From Methylopila jiangsuensis (GTDB lineage Bacteria; Pseudomonadota; Alphaproteobacteria; Rhizobiales; Methylopilaceae), in contig NZ_BSFK01000005.1 in the NCBI RefSeq assembly GCF_027922305.1, positions 682,001-746,000 of the forward strand: a stretch of 64,000 nt of DNA, written 5' to 3'. The first letter of the stretch is position 1, and each line of letters begins with the position of its first letter. The notes beneath the pieces were generated by a model. That model had not been told where the DNA came from, made no database searches, and was given only the letters and a program-made list of their open reading frames with translations. The position numbers and the translations under genes are program-made. Below are positions 33,345 through 43,957 of this stretch, piece by piece.

Positions 33345-34514
33345 ATGGCGCTGAAGCCCGCCCAGAAAGCCCTCGGCCCGATCCGGCGCTCGTTCGCGCC
33401 CTGGCTCGATCCGTCCGCCGTGCCGCTGATCCGGTTCGAGAACGTGACCAAGCGCTTCGGCGACTTCGTCGCGGTGGACGACATCTCGCTCGACATCCAC
33501 CAGCGGGAGTTCTTCGCGCTGCTTGGCCCCTCCGGCTGCGGCAAGACCACGCTGATGCGCATGCTCGCCGGCTTCGAGGAGCCGACATCGGGCCGCGTCA
33601 CGCTCGGCGGCAAAGATCTCGCCGGCATGCCGCCCTACCGGCGGCCGGTGAACATGATGTTCCAGTCCTACGCGCTGTTCCCGCACATGAGCGTGGAGCA
33701 GAACGTGGCCTTCGGCCTGAAGCAGGACGGGCTGCCGAAGACCGAGATCGCGGAGCGGGTCACGGAGATGCTGAAGCTGGTGAAGCTGGAGAGCTTCGCC
33801 TCCCGCAAGCCGCACCAGCTCTCCGGCGGCCAGCGCCAGCGCGTGGCGCTGGCCCGCGCGGTCGCCAAGCGGCCCAAGGTGCTTCTGCTGGACGAGCCGC
33901 TGGGCGCGCTCGACAAGAAGCTGCGCGAGGAGACCCAGTTCGAGCTCATGGACCTGCAGATGGAGCTCGGCCTCACCTTCCTGATCGTCACCCACGACCA
34001 GGAGGAGGCCATGACGGTGGCCGACCGCATCGCCGTGATGAACCACGGCAAGCTGGTGCAGGTGGCGACCCCCGGCGACATCTACGAGCAGCCGAACTCC
34101 CGCTACGTGGCGGACTTCATCGGCGACATCAACATCCTGGAGGCGAAGGTCGCGGGCGCCGGGCCGGCCGGCCTGTCGCTGGCGGTGAAGGACCCCGCGG
34201 CGCCCATCACGGTGGCGGCGCCGGAGGCCCGCCCCGCCGATGGGGCGGAGGTGGCGTTCGCGATCCGGCCGGAGAAAATGCGGATCGCCATCGAGCCGCC
34301 GCCGGCGGACGCCGTCAACGTGCTCAAGGGCGAGGTGTGGGACATCGCCTATTTCGGCGACTGGACCAAGTTCCTGGTCAAGCTCGAAGGCTCGGACACC
34401 ATCATGCGGGTCAGCCGCGCCAACGCCACCCGCACCGAGAGCGCGCCCATCGCCTGGGACGACAAGGTGCACGTGTGGTTCGCGCCGGACGCCGGCGTGC
34501 TGCTGACGGCCTGA
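33345..34514 (+). CDS. potG: Putrescine ABC transporter ATP-binding protein
   Basis: 389 residues. Walker A GPSGCGKTT (61-69), Q-loop MMFQSYALFPHMSV, signature LSGGQRQRVALARA, Walker B VLLLDEPLGALD and switch His (IVTHDQEEAM) are intact. The C-terminal TOBE domain (FAIRPEKMRI, GEVWDIAYFGDWTKFLVKL) is typical of polyamine importers. The ATG at 33345 is preferred over one at 33285 because the extra 20 residues are Arg/Pro-rich and unlike PotG. 185 bp after potF. Confidence 0.94.
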   Translation: MALKPAQKALGPIRRSFAPWLDPSAVPLIRFENVTKRFGDFVAVDDISLDIHQREFFALLGPSGCGKTTLMRMLAGFEEPTSGRVTLGGKDLAGMPPYRRPVNMMFQSYALFPHMSVEQNVAFGLKQDGLPKTEIAERVTEMLKLVKLESFASRKPHQLSGGQRQRVALARAVAKRPKVLLLDEPLGALDKKLREETQFELMDLQMELGLTFLIVTHDQEEAMTVADRIAVMNHGKLVQVATPGDIYEQPNSRYVADFIGDINILEAKVAGAGPAGLSLAVKDPAAPITVAAPEARPADGAEVAFAIRPEKMRIAIEPPPADAVNVLKGEVWDIAYFGDWTKFLVKLEGSDTIMRVSRANATRTESAPIAWDDKVHVWFAPDAGVLLTA

Positions 34515-34528
34515 GGGGGGGCGCGACC

Positions 34529-35452
34529 ATGGCCGACCCCAAGGCGCCCGGCGCCAACCCCCTCGGCCGCTGGGCGGTCATCGGCACGCCCTATCTCTGG
34601 CTGCTGGTGTTCTTCCTGGCGCCGTTCTTCATCGTCCTGAAGATCTCGCTGTCCGACACCACCATCGCCCAGCCGCCCTACGAGCCGCTGCTCGATCTCA
34701 GCCTCGGCTGGCAGGGCGTGGTCGACTGGTGGAGCGGGCTCGATTTCGAGAACTACTGGCTGCTGACCGAGGACGAGCTCTACTGGTTCTCCTATGTGTC
34801 GAGCCTGCGCATCGCCGCCATCTCCACCGTGCTGATGCTGCTGATCGGCTACCCCATGGCCTACGCCATGGCGAAGGCCCCCAAGGGCATCCGGCCCGCG
34901 CTGGTGATGGCGGTGATCCTGCCGTTCTGGACCTCGCTGCTGATCCGGGTCTACGCCTGGATCGGCATCCTGAGCCCCGAGGGCCTGCTCAACGCCTTCC
35001 TGCTGAAGATCGGCCTGATCTCCGAGCCGCTCTACATCATGAACACCGAGACGGCGGTCTTCATCGGCATCGTCTATTCGTACCTGCCCTTCATGGTGCT
35101 GCCGCTCTACGCCAGCCTCGAGAAGCTCGACCACACCCTGCTGGAGGCGGCCTCCGATCTGGGCTCGCCGCCGTGGAAGTCGTTCTGGCAGATCACCGTG
35201 CCGCTCTCGCTGCCGGGCGTGGTGGCGGGCTGCTTCCTGGTGTTCATCCCGGCGGTGGGCGAGTTCGTGATCCCGGACCTGCTCGGCGGCTCCGAGACGC
35301 TGATGATCGGCAAGACGCTCTACAACGAGTTCTTCTCCAACCGCGACTGGCCGGTCTCCTCCGCCATCGCCGTGCTGCTGCTGCTGGTTCTGGTGGTGCC
35401 GATCGCGCTCTACCAGAACGTCCAGTCCCGGGAAGTGGAGGCCAAGAAATGA
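34529..35452 (+). CDS. potH: Putrescine ABC transporter permease PotH
   Basis: 307 residues with about six membrane helices. The coupling-loop EAA motif is LLEAASDLGSPPWKSFWQITVPLSLPG. The hydrophobic start YLWLLVFFLAPFFIVLKISLSD is typical of PotB/PotH. Starts 14 bp after potG stops, with a G-run before the ATG. Forms the heterodimeric pore with PotI. Confidence 0.94.
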   Translation: MADPKAPGANPLGRWAVIGTPYLWLLVFFLAPFFIVLKISLSDTTIAQPPYEPLLDLSLGWQGVVDWWSGLDFENYWLLTEDELYWFSYVSSLRIAAISTVLMLLIGYPMAYAMAKAPKGIRPALVMAVILPFWTSLLIRVYAWIGILSPEGLLNAFLLKIGLISEPLYIMNTETAVFIGIVYSYLPFMVLPLYASLEKLDHTLLEAASDLGSPPWKSFWQITVPLSLPGVVAGCFLVFIPAVGEFVIPDLLGGSETLMIGKTLYNEFFSNRDWPVSSAIAVLLLLVLVVPIALYQNVQSREVEAKK

Positions 35453-35489
35453 GCGCCGCCCCGTCCTCGCCCCAACCGGAGCCGCGCCC

Positions 35490-36311
35490 ATGACCAAGGG
35501 TCTTTCGACGGTCAACGTGGCGGCGCTGACGCTCGGCTTCGCGTTCCTTTATCTGCCGATCGTCATCCTCGTGCTCTACTCCTTCAACGACAGCCAGCTG
35601 GTCACGGTGTGGGGCGGCTTCTCCACCCGCTGGTACGTGTCGCTGCTGCACAACGAGCAGTTGCTGGAGGCCGCCTGGGTCACGGTGCGGCTCGGCCTGC
35701 TGTCGGCCACCGTGGCAACGGTGCTCGGCACGCTGGCGGCGGTGACGCTGACGCGCATGGGCCGCTTCCGCGGCCGCACGCTGTTCTCCGGCATGGTCTA
35801 TGCGCCGCTGGTGATGCCCGAGGTGATCACGGGCCTGTCCATGCTGCTGCTGTTCGTGGCGATCGGGCTCGACCGCGGCTTCCTCACCGTCACCATCGCC
35901 CACGTCACCTTTTCCATGTGCTTCGTGGCGGTGGTGGTGCAGTCGCGGCTGGTGAGCTTCGACCGCAGCCTGGAGGAGGCGGCGATGGACCTGGGCTGCC
36001 CGCCGTTCCGCACCTTCTTCGTGGTGACGCTGCCCATCATCCTGCCGGCGGTGGTGTCGGGCTGGATGCTGGCCTTCACGCTCTCCATCGACGATCTGGT
36101 GATCTCGCAGTTCACCACCGGCCCCGGCGCCACCACGCTGCCGATGCGGATCTACTCGTCGGTGCGGCTCGGGGTGAAGCCCGAGATCAACGCGGTGTGC
36201 TCGATCCTGATCGGGCTCGTCACCATCGGCGTGATCGCGGCCTCCATCGCCACCAAGCGGGCGGAGAACGAGCGGCTGAAGGCGGAGCGCGCGGCGGCGG
36301 CTGGCCGCTGA
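35490..36311 (+). CDS. potI: Putrescine ABC transporter permease PotI
   Basis: 273 residues with about six membrane helices. EAA loop: LEEAAMDLGCPPFRTFFVVTLPIILP; IDDLVISQFTTGPG and LPMRIYSSVRLGVKPEINA are PotI/PotC signatures. Starts 37 bp after potH. Last gene of the potFGHI operon; the convergent AsmA-like gene ends 9 bp away. Confidence 0.94.
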   Translation: MTKGLSTVNVAALTLGFAFLYLPIVILVLYSFNDSQLVTVWGGFSTRWYVSLLHNEQLLEAAWVTVRLGLLSATVATVLGTLAAVTLTRMGRFRGRTLFSGMVYAPLVMPEVITGLSMLLLFVAIGLDRGFLTVTIAHVTFSMCFVAVVVQSRLVSFDRSLEEAAMDLGCPPFRTFFVVTLPIILPAVVSGWMLAFTLSIDDLVISQFTTGPGATTLPMRIYSSVRLGVKPEINAVCSILIGLVTIGVIAASIATKRAENERLKAERAAAAGR

Positions 36312-36320
36312 GGGCGGGCT

Positions 36321-38042
36321 TTACGGCGCGGGGGCCGGGCGCAAGCCGCCCGCGTCCGAGCGGCGGTCGGCGCCGAGCGGGTCGAGGCGCAGCTTCGGGT
36401 CGTCGATCCGGCCGCGCACCCGGGCCGGTATGGTCGCGCCCTCGGTGACGGCGAGGGCGCCGGTCAGGTTCAGCCGGCCGGAGGGCAGATCGGCCTCGCC
36501 GGAAAGCCGCAGTTCGGCGGACGGGCCGCCGAGCCGCAGGTCGCCGGTGCGGGCGACGCCGCCCGACACCGTGGCGGAGCCTTCCGCCGTGCGCACCTCG
36601 ATCTTGCCGCCGAGGCCCAGCAGCGCCAGCGCCCGCGCGCGCAGGCCGCCCACGGCGCCGCCCTGCAGGCTGGCGGAGCCGCGGCCGGAGAGCGAGCGGA
36701 GAATGGCGCCCGGCGTGGCGCCCTGCCCTTCCGCCGCGAATTCGCCGGAGAGTTCGCCCGAGAGCCGCTCCTGGCCGGCGGCGTCCCGGAGCAGCGGTCC
36801 AAGCTCCACCCCCGCGCCCCGGAGCGACAGACGCAGCCGGGCGGCGGCGCCATAGGGCTCCAGCGCCAGCCGGCCGCCCACGACGCCGCCATAGACCGAG
36901 GCCTCGCCCACCACCATGTCCAGCGCGCCGTGGGCGACGCTGACGGTTGCGGCCGTGGGCCCGAGCGTGATCGCGGCCGCCCTCAGGCGGCGGGCCGACA
37001 ATCGCAGGTCGAGATTGAGGGCGGCGAGCGTGCGGACGTCGATCCCCCGGCGGCGCCAGTCGCCGCTGGGGGAGTCCGACACGGCGCCGAGATAGGGCGT
37101 CAGGTCGATGGCCTCGGCGTCGAGGGTGGCCTCCACGTCCGGGCGGCCGTCGGGCGTTCTGCCGAAGCGGGCGGCGCCGTCGAACTGCGCGCCGTCGAGC
37201 GCCAGCTCAGCGCCGTCGAGCGCAAGCCCGGCGCGATCGATGAGTCCCCGGCCCGACAGCGTGACGTCCGCGAGCGGGGCGCTCACCGCCGGCAGCGGCG
37301 CGCCGAGCCAGGCCGCCACCTCCTTCAGCGACCGGGCGCGCAGGCCCAGCTCTCCCTCGAGCCGGCGTCCGCCTTCGGTCCGCACGGCGTGACCTTCGAA
37401 GGCGATTCGCAGCCCGTCGCCGTCCAGCTTGAGCCGCAGGTCGCTGCGCGCGCCGCGGGCGGCGGCGAACACGTCGTCCACGGTCATCGCGCCCTCGACC
37501 GTGCGGTCGCGGAAGCGCGCGACACCGGTGGCCGCAAGCTGCCCACCGCGGGTGAGGGCGAAGCCGGCGTCGATGGCGCTGACTTGGCCCTTCCCCCAGC
37601 GCACCTCGCCGTCCACGACCCGCACGGAGGGCGGCGTTCCCCGCTGCGCGTCCGACAGCGCGCGGGCGAGCCGCTCCAGATCGACCGCTTCGGCCTGGAT
37701 CACGGGGGACAGCAGCGTGACGTCGGTGACGGAGGCGCGCCCTGTGACCAGCGACATAAACGCCGGCTTCACCACCAGCGCCTTCAGCCGAGCCACGGGG
37801 GCGCCCTCGGCGGTCGCGACGCGCACGTCGTCGAAGCGCAGGCGCGGGGTCGGCCACAGGGTCAGCCGCGCGTCCTTCGCCTCCAGCGCGAGGCCCGAGC
37901 CGGCGCGCAGCGCGGTCAGCAGTGTGGCGTCGAGGCCCGCCGACGACGCGCGCACGGCGAGCGCCGCGCCCGCGACACCCAACGCCACCGCCGCCCCGGC
38001 GAGGCCGAGAACGATGCGGCGCATCCGGTCCGGGTCTCCCAT
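36321..38042 (-). CDS. AsmA-like protein
   Basis: 573 residues. An N-terminal membrane anchor (IVLGLAGAAVALGVAGAALA) is followed by the AsmA N-terminal block (LTLWPTPRLRFDDVRVATAEG, residues about 58-80). Long beta-rich repeats and the AsmA C-terminal block near residues 400-520 follow (LRLSLRGAGVELGPLLRDA, SLSGRGSASLQGGAVGGL). AsmA proteins are distant relatives of TamB, thought to move phospholipid across the periplasm. Start at 38042 (MGDPDRMRRIV) or ATG 38024. Single gene, convergent with potI. Confidence 0.85.
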   Translation of the reverse strand: MGDPDRMRRIVLGLAGAAVALGVAGAALAVRASSAGLDATLLTALRAGSGLALEAKDARLTLWPTPRLRFDDVRVATAEGAPVARLKALVVKPAFMSLVTGRASVTDVTLLSPVIQAEAVDLERLARALSDAQRGTPPSVRVVDGEVRWGKGQVSAIDAGFALTRGGQLAATGVARFRDRTVEGAMTVDDVFAAARGARSDLRLKLDGDGLRIAFEGHAVRTEGGRRLEGELGLRARSLKEVAAWLGAPLPAVSAPLADVTLSGRGLIDRAGLALDGAELALDGAQFDGAARFGRTPDGRPDVEATLDAEAIDLTPYLGAVSDSPSGDWRRRGIDVRTLAALNLDLRLSARRLRAAAITLGPTAATVSVAHGALDMVVGEASVYGGVVGGRLALEPYGAAARLRLSLRGAGVELGPLLRDAAGQERLSGELSGEFAAEGQGATPGAILRSLSGRGSASLQGGAVGGLRARALALLGLGGKIEVRTAEGSATVSGGVARTGDLRLGGPSAELRLSGEADLPSGRLNLTGALAVTEGATIPARVRGRIDDPKLRLDPLGADRRSDAGGLRPAPAP

Positions 38043-38202
38043 CCCGGCGCAGGCCGGGCGATCAAGGCGCGCCGCTTATAGCGCGGCTCGCGCGCCGGTT
38101 CCAAACGGCGCCGCCCAAGGTCGGCTTTTCGCAACCGCGAAGGCGGCCCTATGATGTGCCACGTTGCGCACAGCCGTCCGACCCGCTCCCCGGAGACCGC
38201 CG

Positions 38203-40167
<1,965 letters not shown>

Positions 40168-40472
40168 CCGCCGGCGGGCGTGACGGCGGCCGTCATGCCC
40201 TCACCCGGAGCAAGTCAAAGCCGCAGCCGCCAAGGCTTGTTCTCCCAAGCCCCGCCGTCGCTCGGACGATGGCCGGCGCGCGTCCGTTCGCTGAGGCGGA
40301 GCGCACATCAGGCGGCGTCCGGCGCGCCGTCATGCCCTCCCCAGAGAACGCGGCCATGCCGGTTCCGCCCGACGCGCAACGCCTCGCCCGAGCCGGCCCA
40401 TCCCTCCCGGGAGGCGCGTCCATCTGATCTTCGCCCCACGACGCTCCCCTCCCCTTGCGCGCCCTGCGCTCT
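40168..40472. other. Intergenic region downstream of acetoacetate-CoA ligase
   Basis: About 305 bp. GCGTGACGGC (40178-40187) and GCCGTCATGC (40189-40198) form a near-perfect tight palindrome 10 bp after the stop. GCCGTCATGCCCTC recurs about 140 bp later (near 40327). These may be copies of a small extragenic repeat. No gene seen. Confidence 0.45.
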
Positions 40473-40508
40473 CCATTTATTAAACCAAACGTTCGGTTTA
40501 ATAAATGG
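40473..40508. promoter_or_regulatory. 36-bp palindrome, probable operator of the VOC-GST-TetR operon
   Basis: CCATTTATTAAACC (40473-40486) and GGTTTAATAAATGG (40495-40508) are perfect 14-bp inverted arms around AAACGTTC, itself symmetric but for one base. The core AAACC-AAACGTTC-GGTTT is typical of TetR-family operators. It ends 11 bp before the first gene of an operon whose last gene encodes a TetR regulator, so autorepression is likely. It overlaps an A+T-rich stretch in otherwise GC-rich DNA and therefore probably the promoter. Confidence 0.8.
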
Positions 40509-40519
40509 AGGCTGTTTCC

Positions 40520-40921
40520 ATGCGCGTCAACGCCTATGAACACGTGGGCATCCGCGTCAGCGACCGCGCCCGGTCCGTGGCGTTCTACGAGCGGCTCGGC
40601 TTCCGGGAGGAGATCGACCTGCCGGCCCACCACGCCAACGAGATGGCGACGGCGGACGGTGTCCGCATCAATCTCATCCTCAACGGCGTCGCCCGCGACG
40701 GCGCGTCGAACCTGCTGCAGGACGAGCCGGTGAAGTGGCCGGGCCTGACCCATGTGGCCTTCGTGGTGGACGACCTCGGCGCGCTCGAGGCCCTGCTCGC
40801 CCGCGAGGACATCGCCATCACCGAAGGGCCCGTCACGCTGGCCGGACGGCGACGCACCCTGTTCATCCGCGATCCGGACGGGACGGTGCTGGAGTTCAAC
40901 CAGCTGCTCGACGCCGCCTGA
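40520..40921 (+). CDS. VOC-family (glyoxalase/dioxygenase-like) protein
   Basis: 133 residues with two beta-alpha-beta-beta-beta modules. YEHVGIRVSDRARSVAFYERLGF opens the first (metal His in the first strand). GLTHVAFVVDDLGALEALL and RRTLFIRDPDGTVLEFNQL open and close the second (metal His and final Glu). Probably a lactoylglutathione-lyase-like or related detoxifying metalloenzyme; substrate unknown. TGGAGG lies 9 bases upstream of the ATG. First gene of the VOC-GST-TetR operon. Confidence 0.88.
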   Translation: MRVNAYEHVGIRVSDRARSVAFYERLGFREEIDLPAHHANEMATADGVRINLILNGVARDGASNLLQDEPVKWPGLTHVAFVVDDLGALEALLAREDIAITEGPVTLAGRRRTLFIRDPDGTVLEFNQLLDAA

Positions 40922-40940
40922 ACGCAAGAGGACCCAACCC

Positions 40941-41546
40941 ATGAAGCTCCATGACCTGGACCTGTCCGGCAACTGCTACAAGGCGCGGCTGTTCTGCGCG
41001 CTGATCGGCGTCGATCTCGAGATCGTCCCGGTGGATTTCCTCGGCGGCGCCCACAAGCGCCCCGACTTCCTGACGCTGAACCCGTTCGGCGAGATTCCGG
41101 TGCTGGAGGACGGTGATCTCGTCCTTCGGGACAGTCAGGCGATCCTGGTCTACCTCGCGCGCAAACACGATCGGGACGACTGGCTGCCCGCCGACGCCGA
41201 GGGGCTCGCGCGCGTCACGCAATGGCTCTCCACCGCCGCCAACGACGTGGCCCGCGGGCCGAACGACGCCCGGCTGCGCGAGAAGTTCGGCTACGATCTC
41301 GACGCGGAGCGCGCCCGCGCCAAGGCCGCCGGCGTGCTGGCGATCCTCAACGACCGGCTGGAGGCGCGCGCATGGCTGGAGCTCGGCCGCCCGACGCTTG
41401 CGGACGTGGCGTGCTACCCTTACGTGGCGCTGGCGGAGGAAGGCGGCGTGTCTCTCACGCCCTACCCGGCGGTGCTGCGATGGATGGACAGGATCCGGGC
41501 TCTTCCCGGCTACGTGGGGATGCCGGGCCAGCGCGCGGGCGCGTGA
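40941..41546 (+). CDS. Glutathione S-transferase family protein
   Basis: 201 residues. The thioredoxin-like N-terminal domain (about 1-80) has GNCYKARLFCALIGVDLE, the cis-proline motif NPFGEIPVLEDGDLVL and the glutathione-binding DSQAILVYLA. An all-helical C-terminal domain with RPTLADVACYPYVALA (N-capping box) follows. It lies 19 bp after the VOC gene. The pairing of a glyoxalase-like protein with a GST suggests glutathione-dependent detoxification of an electrophile. Confidence 0.92.
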   Translation: MKLHDLDLSGNCYKARLFCALIGVDLEIVPVDFLGGAHKRPDFLTLNPFGEIPVLEDGDLVLRDSQAILVYLARKHDRDDWLPADAEGLARVTQWLSTAANDVARGPNDARLREKFGYDLDAERARAKAAGVLAILNDRLEARAWLELGRPTLADVACYPYVALAEEGGVSLTPYPAVLRWMDRIRALPGYVGMPGQRAGA

Positions 41547-42127
41547 GGCGCGGCCGGCCCCCCGCCCCGCCCGAGCGCAAGGCGGACATGGTCACCGCGC
41601 TGCGCGACGTGTTCCGGGCCAAGGGCTGGGACGGCGCCAGCCTGTCCGACCTGTCGCGAGCCACCGGGCTCAGCCGCGCCGCGCTCTATCACCACTTCCC
41701 CAACGGCAAGGCCGATATGGCCGCGGCGGCGCTCGACGACGTGGAGCGCCGCCTCGGGGCGGAGTTGTTCGCGCCTCTGGCGGGCGAAGGCGCGCCCGAG
41801 GCGCGCTTCGCCCGCTGGCTGGACGGAATTGCGGCCTATTATCGAAACGGCGATCTCGGCTGCCTTCTGGGCGCGCTGTCGCTGGGACAGGACGAGCACA
41901 AGCTCAGGCCGCGCGTTGAGGACGGGTTCACGCGCTGGATCGAGGCGTTGGCCCGGCTGGCGGACGAGCGCGGCGCGGCGCCGGCCGACGCCCGCGCTTC
42001 GGCCGTGGCCGTGGTGGCGCTCATTCAGGGCGCGCTCACCCTGGCGCGCGCCACGTCAAGCAGCGCCCCGTTCGAAACCGCGCTGCGCGCCGCGCCGCAC
42101 ATTCTGTTCGGGAACCGCAGCGCCTGA
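41543..42127 (+). CDS. TetR-family transcriptional regulator
   Basis: 194 residues. The N-terminal HTH (about 13-58) reads MVTALRDVFRAKGWDGASLSDLSRATGLSRAALYHHFPNGKADM. The C-terminal ligand domain has the motif GCLLGALSLG, seen in TetR_C YxaF/LmrA-like regulators. The GTG start overlaps the GST stop by 4 bases (GTGA), so it is translated with the operon. It most likely binds the palindrome at 40473. Confidence 0.9.
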   Translation: MRRGRPPAPPERKADMVTALRDVFRAKGWDGASLSDLSRATGLSRAALYHHFPNGKADMAAAALDDVERRLGAELFAPLAGEGAPEARFARWLDGIAAYYRNGDLGCLLGALSLGQDEHKLRPRVEDGFTRWIEALARLADERGAAPADARASAVAVVALIQGALTLARATSSSAPFETALRAAPHILFGNRSA

Positions 42128-42149
42128 GCGCGGCGGAGCCGTGAGGCGA

Positions 42150-42497
42150 TCAGGCCGCCTTCTGCGGCGCCGGCAGCGCGGCGCGGGCCACGGCCACGTC
42201 GCGACGGGCGCGGTCGTTCTCGTTTTCAAGCCGGGTGACCTCGACGCGGCGGGTCTTGGCCTCCTTACGCCATTTGCCCTGCCGCAGCCAGGCGGCGACG
42301 CCGCCCACCAGCACGCCGAGCATGACCGAGAGCAGGATCACCACGAACAGCGGGACGTCAAAGGCCAGCGCCGGCGCCTCCGCCGAGAACGGATCGAAGC
42401 TCACCGACACCGTCCCGCGGTTCGCCACCGCGAACAGCACCAGCACCAGCGCGAGCGGAAGGCCGATCAGGCCCGTCAACAGCCGCCGGAAGCTCAT
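42150..42497 (-). CDS. LapA-domain inner-membrane protein
   Basis: 115 residues with two membrane helices ([21 protein letters not shown] and [24 protein letters not shown]) and a cytoplasmic coiled-coil tail ([20 protein letters not shown]). This is the lipopolysaccharide assembly protein A domain (DUF1049) layout; E. coli LapA is a scaffold in LPS regulation. Starts inside the ihfB stop (4-base overlap), the common order in this class. Confidence 0.88.
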   Translation of the reverse strand: MSFRRLLTGLIGLPLALVLVLFAVANRGTVSVSFDPFSAEAPALAFDVPLFVVILLSVMLGVLVGGVAAWLRQGKWRKEAKTRRVEVTRLENENDRARRDVAVARAALPAPQKAA

Positions 42498-42805
42498 GCC
42501 GAGGCCTCTTCCGCCGCCGCCGGATTGTCCTTGTTCAGCCTGAGACGCATCTCTTTTCCCGTCTTGAAGAAGGGCGCCGCCTTGCCCTCCACCGAAACAT
42601 GTTCGCCCGTGCGCGGGTTCCGCCCGACGCGCGCCGGGCGCGTCTTGACGGAGAAGGCGCCGAAGCCGCGCAGCTCCACCCGGTCGCCGCGGGACAGCGC
42701 CCCCACGATCTCGTCGAGGATGGCGTTGACGATGTTCTCCACGTCCCTCTGGTAGAGATGCGGATTGGCGGCGGCGATGCGCGCGACCAGCTCGGACTTG
42801 ATCAT
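42494..42805 (-). CDS. ihfB: Integration host factor subunit beta
   Basis: 103 residues. [49 protein letters not shown] (DNA-inserting arm) and [13 protein letters not shown] are diagnostic of IhfB. Partner of IhfA encoded at 19842. Located after sppA and before lapA on the same strand, as in relatives. Confidence 0.96.
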   Translation of the reverse strand: MIKSELVARIAAANPHLYQRDVENIVNAILDEIVGALSRGDRVELRGFGAFSVKTRPARVGRNPRTGEHVSVEGKAAPFFKTGKEMRLRLNKDNPAAAEEASA

Positions 42806-42856
42806 AAGGCGCTCCCGCAGGGCTTGAAGCCCCTAAGTCACGGTAAAATTTGATTA

Positions 42857-43822
42857 TTATCGGGCGGCAGCTTGCCAGACGGCCAACAGCCCGTCAAGGA
42901 CGAGCCCGTCCCCGCCCGACCCGCCGCGCAGCGCGGCCCCGATGGCCGGGGCGCCGAGACCGTCCGCCACGCCGGCGGCCGCCGAGCGCGCCAGCCCGAG
43001 CGCGCCGAGACCGGAGCCTTCCGGCTTCCACTCCCGCACCGGAAGCGTATCGTCCACGCCCTTGGTGGCGAGCCAGGCGATGGCCTCGTCCTCGCCGCCG
43101 AGCTGGTCCACCAGCTTGACCTCGATCGCCTGCCGGCCGGTGAACACCCGCCCGTCGGTGACGGAGGCGAGCTGCGCGCCGGTGAGCTTGCGCCGCTCGG
43201 ACACCAGATCCTTGAACCAGGCGTAGCTGTCGAGAATCAGCGTTTCCAGCGCCTTGCGCGCCTCGGGGCTGGTGGGCTCGACGCCGCTTGGCGCGGCCTT
43301 CAGCGGCGATGACTTCACCGATTCCACCGCCACGCCCAGCTTGTCGAGAAGGCCGGTGAAGTTGGGATACTGCGCCAGCACGCCGATGGAGCCGGTGATG
43401 GAGTTCTGACGCGCCACGATGTGGTCGGCCGCGATCGCCGCGATGTAGCCGCCGGAGGCCGCCACGGTCTGCACCACCGCCACCACGGGGCGCTTCTCGG
43501 CGATCTTGCGCACGGCCACGTAGATGTCCTCGGACGCGGTGACGCCGCCGCCGGGGCTGTTGATCACCAGAAGCACGCCCTTCGCGTCGCTTTTATCGAG
43601 GTTCTTGAGCAGCTTGGCGCGCTTCTCGTCGTCCATGATGACGCCGGAGAGCTCGACCCTGGCGATGTGTGCGCCGCGCGGCCCCGGCTTGGTCGCGCCG
43701 CGGCTGGCGAAGGCGCCGGCCGCCAGCGCCACGCCCACCAGCGCGATGGCGGCCACCCGCCAGAAGGCCACGCGCCGCCGCAGCGCGCGTCGCTCGAGTA
43801 TCGCTTCGGCGTTGAGGGCCAT
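42857..43822 (-). CDS. sppA: Signal peptide peptidase SppA
   Basis: 321 residues, the short single-domain form. Membrane anchor at about 21-40. Serine protease of the ClpP-like fold: nucleophile Ser123 in TVAASGGYIAA and general-base Lys175 in SSPLKAAPSG. VINSPGGGVTASE and NSITGSIGVLAQYPNF are family motifs. It degrades cleaved signal peptides in the membrane. Lies downstream of rpsA beyond a strong terminator, so it is probably transcribed separately. Confidence 0.93.
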   Translation of the reverse strand: MALNAEAILERRALRRRVAFWRVAAIALVGVALAAGAFASRGATKPGPRGAHIARVELSGVIMDDEKRAKLLKNLDKSDAKGVLLVINSPGGGVTASEDIYVAVRKIAEKRPVVAVVQTVAASGGYIAAIAADHIVARQNSITGSIGVLAQYPNFTGLLDKLGVAVESVKSSPLKAAPSGVEPTSPEARKALETLILDSYAWFKDLVSERRKLTGAQLASVTDGRVFTGRQAIEVKLVDQLGGEDEAIAWLATKGVDDTLPVREWKPEGSGLGALGLARSAAAGVADGLGAPAIGAALRGGSGGDGLVLDGLLAVWQAAAR

Positions 43823-43868
43823 GGGCGTTCTTCCGGATGCGGATCAGCGGACCCCGTCCCTAACACGA

Positions 43869-43903
43869 CGAAGGCCCGCGCGGAACTCCCGCGCGGGCCT
43901 TCG
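43869..43903 (-). terminator. Strong hairpin terminator after rpsA
   Basis: CGAAGGCCCGCGCGG (43869-43883) and CCGCGCGGGCCTTCG (43889-43903) form a perfect 15-bp stem with a 5-nt loop, 54 bp after the rpsA stop. On the minus strand the stem is followed by TCGTCGTG, so the U-run is weak, but the stem is very stable. Confidence 0.75.
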
Positions 43904-43957
43904 AAATCGCGAAGTCCGCGGCCGGGCGGAGACCGCCGGCCGCGGAGGTTGAGGACC

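Noticed and set aside
40476-40504. TTTATT-N17-TAATAA inside the palindrome as the VOC operon promoter
   Set aside because: Transcription would then begin at about 40511, removing the good ribosome site GGAGG. The -35 match is also weak.
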